Assembly (NCBI RefSeq): GCF_040655735.1
Contig: NZ_JBFAKK010000013.1
Location: forward strand, 1-64,000
DNA: 64,000 nt
Source: Phytomonospora sp040655735
GTDB taxonomy: Bacteria; Actinomycetota; Actinomycetes; Mycobacteriales; Micromonosporaceae
Direction: 5' to 3'
The notes below the pieces were generated by a model. The model was not told the origin of the DNA and did not search any database. It was given only the letters and a program-made list of their open reading frames with translations. A program made the position numbers and the translations under genes. Positions 62,703 to 64,000 of this stretch are shown piece after piece (the first letter of the stretch is position 1; each line of letters starts with the position of its first letter).

Positions 62703-63952
62703 GTTACCGCTGGCTCGACGAGCCCGGCCTGCGAAGGCTCTGGAATGAGGCGCACCGTCGCTTGTCGTCGGGGCAGAAGGTCACTTCCGTCCGCCTGACC
62801 GGCCTCACCGAGGTCGAGCGCCACGCCATCTCGGACCTGCTCGGTAAGTCCATGCTGGTCCCCGGGGAGTTCACCGTGCGATTGGCCGCGATCGAGGCCG
62901 TCACGCGTGCCGAGGTCGCCGACATCGTGACCGAACTGGTGGGCCCGTTGCGGGACGAGGCCGCTGAACGGGCGCGTCGGCGTCTGGAACGCGACGCGCT
63001 GTGGGAATGGCTCACCGATCATCCGCAGATCGTCGGCCAGCCGGCGCTGCGCACCTGGGCGGAGGCGATCCGCGCCGGCGGCGTTCTCGGTTCGATGGCG
63101 GAGACCCGGACCGTTCTCAAGCAGGTTCTGGCGGTGCTCTCGGCGCTCCCGTCCGACGGAGTTCCCTTGCCGTTGTTCGCGGAGACGGTTCTCGGGGACA
63201 CCCACGCCCTCGACAACGGCCGTGTGCAGGCACTCGCGCTGCGAGCCGTGGCCGCCTTGACATCGAGTCCTGAGCCGGTGGACGCAGAGACCCGACGGGC
63301 GGCGTGGGCCTCCGTCGGAGTGGACTGCGACGAGCTTTCCACCACCGTCTTGTCGTTCGGGCTCCCCTTGGAAGGACAGTGCCCTCTCGTCCGCGCCATG
63401 GCGGAGTGGTCCTCGGCCGGTCACGCGAGTGTCCTGACGCTTGCCCAGCTGCGCGTCACCGATCGGTTGCGGCTCCGCGAGGGAGCCGTGGTCCATGTGG
63501 TGGAGAACCCGTCGCTGATGAGTCTTGCCACTCGACGATTCGGTCCAGCCTGCCCGCCACTTGTGTGCACGGCCGGATGGCCCAACGGTGCGGGGATAAG
63601 ACTGCTGCGGATGCTCGCCGACGCGGGGGCCTTGCTGAGGTACCACGGAGACTTCGATCCCGCGGGCCTGCGCATCACCGCGTACGTCATGGCCAAGACA
63701 GGGGCTCAGCCTTGGCGCATGTCGGCTGACGACTACCGGGCCGCAGCCGGCGCCGCCCGTGGAAGCTTCACGGCCGTCGAGGTACCCGGAACACCGTGGG
63801 ATCCGGAGTTGGCGCAGGCGATGCGGGAAACGCGACGAACGGTCAGCGAGGAGAGGGTGGCGGACGTCCTGCTCAACGAGCTCGCCGCGTTCACCCTGAG
63901 GCCCAGCCCACGTACTGGCTTCGCGGACGACGTGTCATCCTCGAAGACGTGA
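62699..63952 (+). CDS. jetD: Wadjet type II JetD (DUF2399/TIGR02679), Toprim nuclease
   Basis: A 417-residue nuclease subunit that cuts DNA when the SMC complex detects a circle. An N-terminal helical arm region (about 1-180) precedes the Toprim domain, with the acidic residues in VVHVVENPSLM (about 263) and HGDFDPAGLRI (about 315-325). The start is unusual: no ATG or GTG fits, and a CTG at 62699-62701, overlapping the jetC stop (CTGA) behind GGAGGAGGGGG, is the only well-placed initiator. Confidence 0.85.
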   Translation: MSYRWLDEPGLRRLWNEAHRRLSSGQKVTSVRLTGLTEVERHAISDLLGKSMLVPGEFTVRLAAIEAVTRAEVADIVTELVGPLRDEAAERARRRLERDALWEWLTDHPQIVGQPALRTWAEAIRAGGVLGSMAETRTVLKQVLAVLSALPSDGVPLPLFAETVLGDTHALDNGRVQALALRAVAALTSSPEPVDAETRRAAWASVGVDCDELSTTVLSFGLPLEGQCPLVRAMAEWSSAGHASVLTLAQLRVTDRLRLREGAVVHVVENPSLMSLATRRFGPACPPLVCTAGWPNGAGIRLLRMLADAGALLRYHGDFDPAGLRITAYVMAKTGAQPWRMSADDYRAAAGAARGSFTAVEVPGTPWDPELAQAMRETRRTVSEERVADVLLNELAAFTLRPSPRTGFADDVSSSKT

Positions 63953-64000
63953 CCGGACCTCTGACGCTGGGCGAATACGTCGTCGACCCCCCTGTGGTGC
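63949..64000 (+). CDS. Start of a fifth gene in the Wadjet operon (truncated by window)
   Basis: A GTG at 63949 overlaps the jetD stop (GTGA) and opens a frame that runs to the window edge (it begins TGPLTLGEYVVDPPVV). Only 17 codons are visible, so the product cannot be named. The coupling shows that it belongs to the operon. Confidence 0.55.
   Translation, partial: MTGPLTLGEYVVDPPVV

Overview
The window is 64 kb of very GC-rich actinomycete chromosome. The evidence is many GTG starts, four-base ATGA/GTGA stop-start overlaps, large ATP-binding LuxR (LAL) regulators, ESX/WXG100-type proteins, a LAxTG sortase signal and DtxR/IdeR-type iron boxes. The family cannot be fixed from the sequence alone. 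I saw no tRNA, rRNA, CRISPR array or intact insertion sequence.

Layout. 1-8.2 kb: hairpin repeats, a methyltransferase whose C-terminus runs through a 14-bp tandem repeat, a YtrA-type GntR/ABC operon with a readable operator, a metallo-hydrolase whose stop codon lies in a MITE-like inverted repeat, a GlxA-type AraC regulator and glycyl-tRNA synthetase. 8.2-12.7 kb: a 72-aa orphan peptide gene downstream of an iron box, a flavin monooxygenase, a HipA-like kinase with a DUF3037 partner, and a membrane protein. 12.8-16.2 kb: a graveyard of three adjacent genes (LAL regulator, aminoglycoside-phosphotransferase-like, Eis-like acetyltransferase), all carrying internal deletions and/or frameshifts. 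16.2-28 kb: PP2C phosphatase, LAL regulator, alcohol dehydrogenase, threonine-dehydratase-like enzyme, a 1485-aa SF1 helicase-nuclease fusion, and a TetR/DUF6653 pair. 28-31.2 kb and 42.5-46.5 kb: two FecCD-type siderophore import loci, each with an iron box; only the second encodes an ATPase. Between them lie a second LAL regulator, uronate-dehydrogenase-like and RNA-ligase-like genes, a decayed exonuclease-BRCT gene and a sortase-anchored phytase-like surface protein. 46.6-50.4 kb: ECF sigma operon, SDR/regulator pair, RNase HI. 50.4-55.9 kb: two divergent operons of ESX-like small proteins, a DUF1023 hydrolase and lipoproteins, without the ESX core machinery. 56-64 kb: a complete type II Wadjet operon (DUF2397, DUF2398, SMC-like ATPase, DUF2399/Toprim), with at least one more overlapping gene running off the edge.

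How the parts work together. The two iron loci probably form one regulon with the orphan peptide gene, because all three carry similar boxes. The ATPase at 45.65 kb could power both permease pairs. The Wadjet operon should act as a plasmid-sensing SMC complex that cleaves circular DNA; the helicase-nuclease is a second, less certain defence candidate. Four genes in this window are broken by short internal deletions, which points either to a deletion-prone lineage or to loss of GC-rich segments during assembly.
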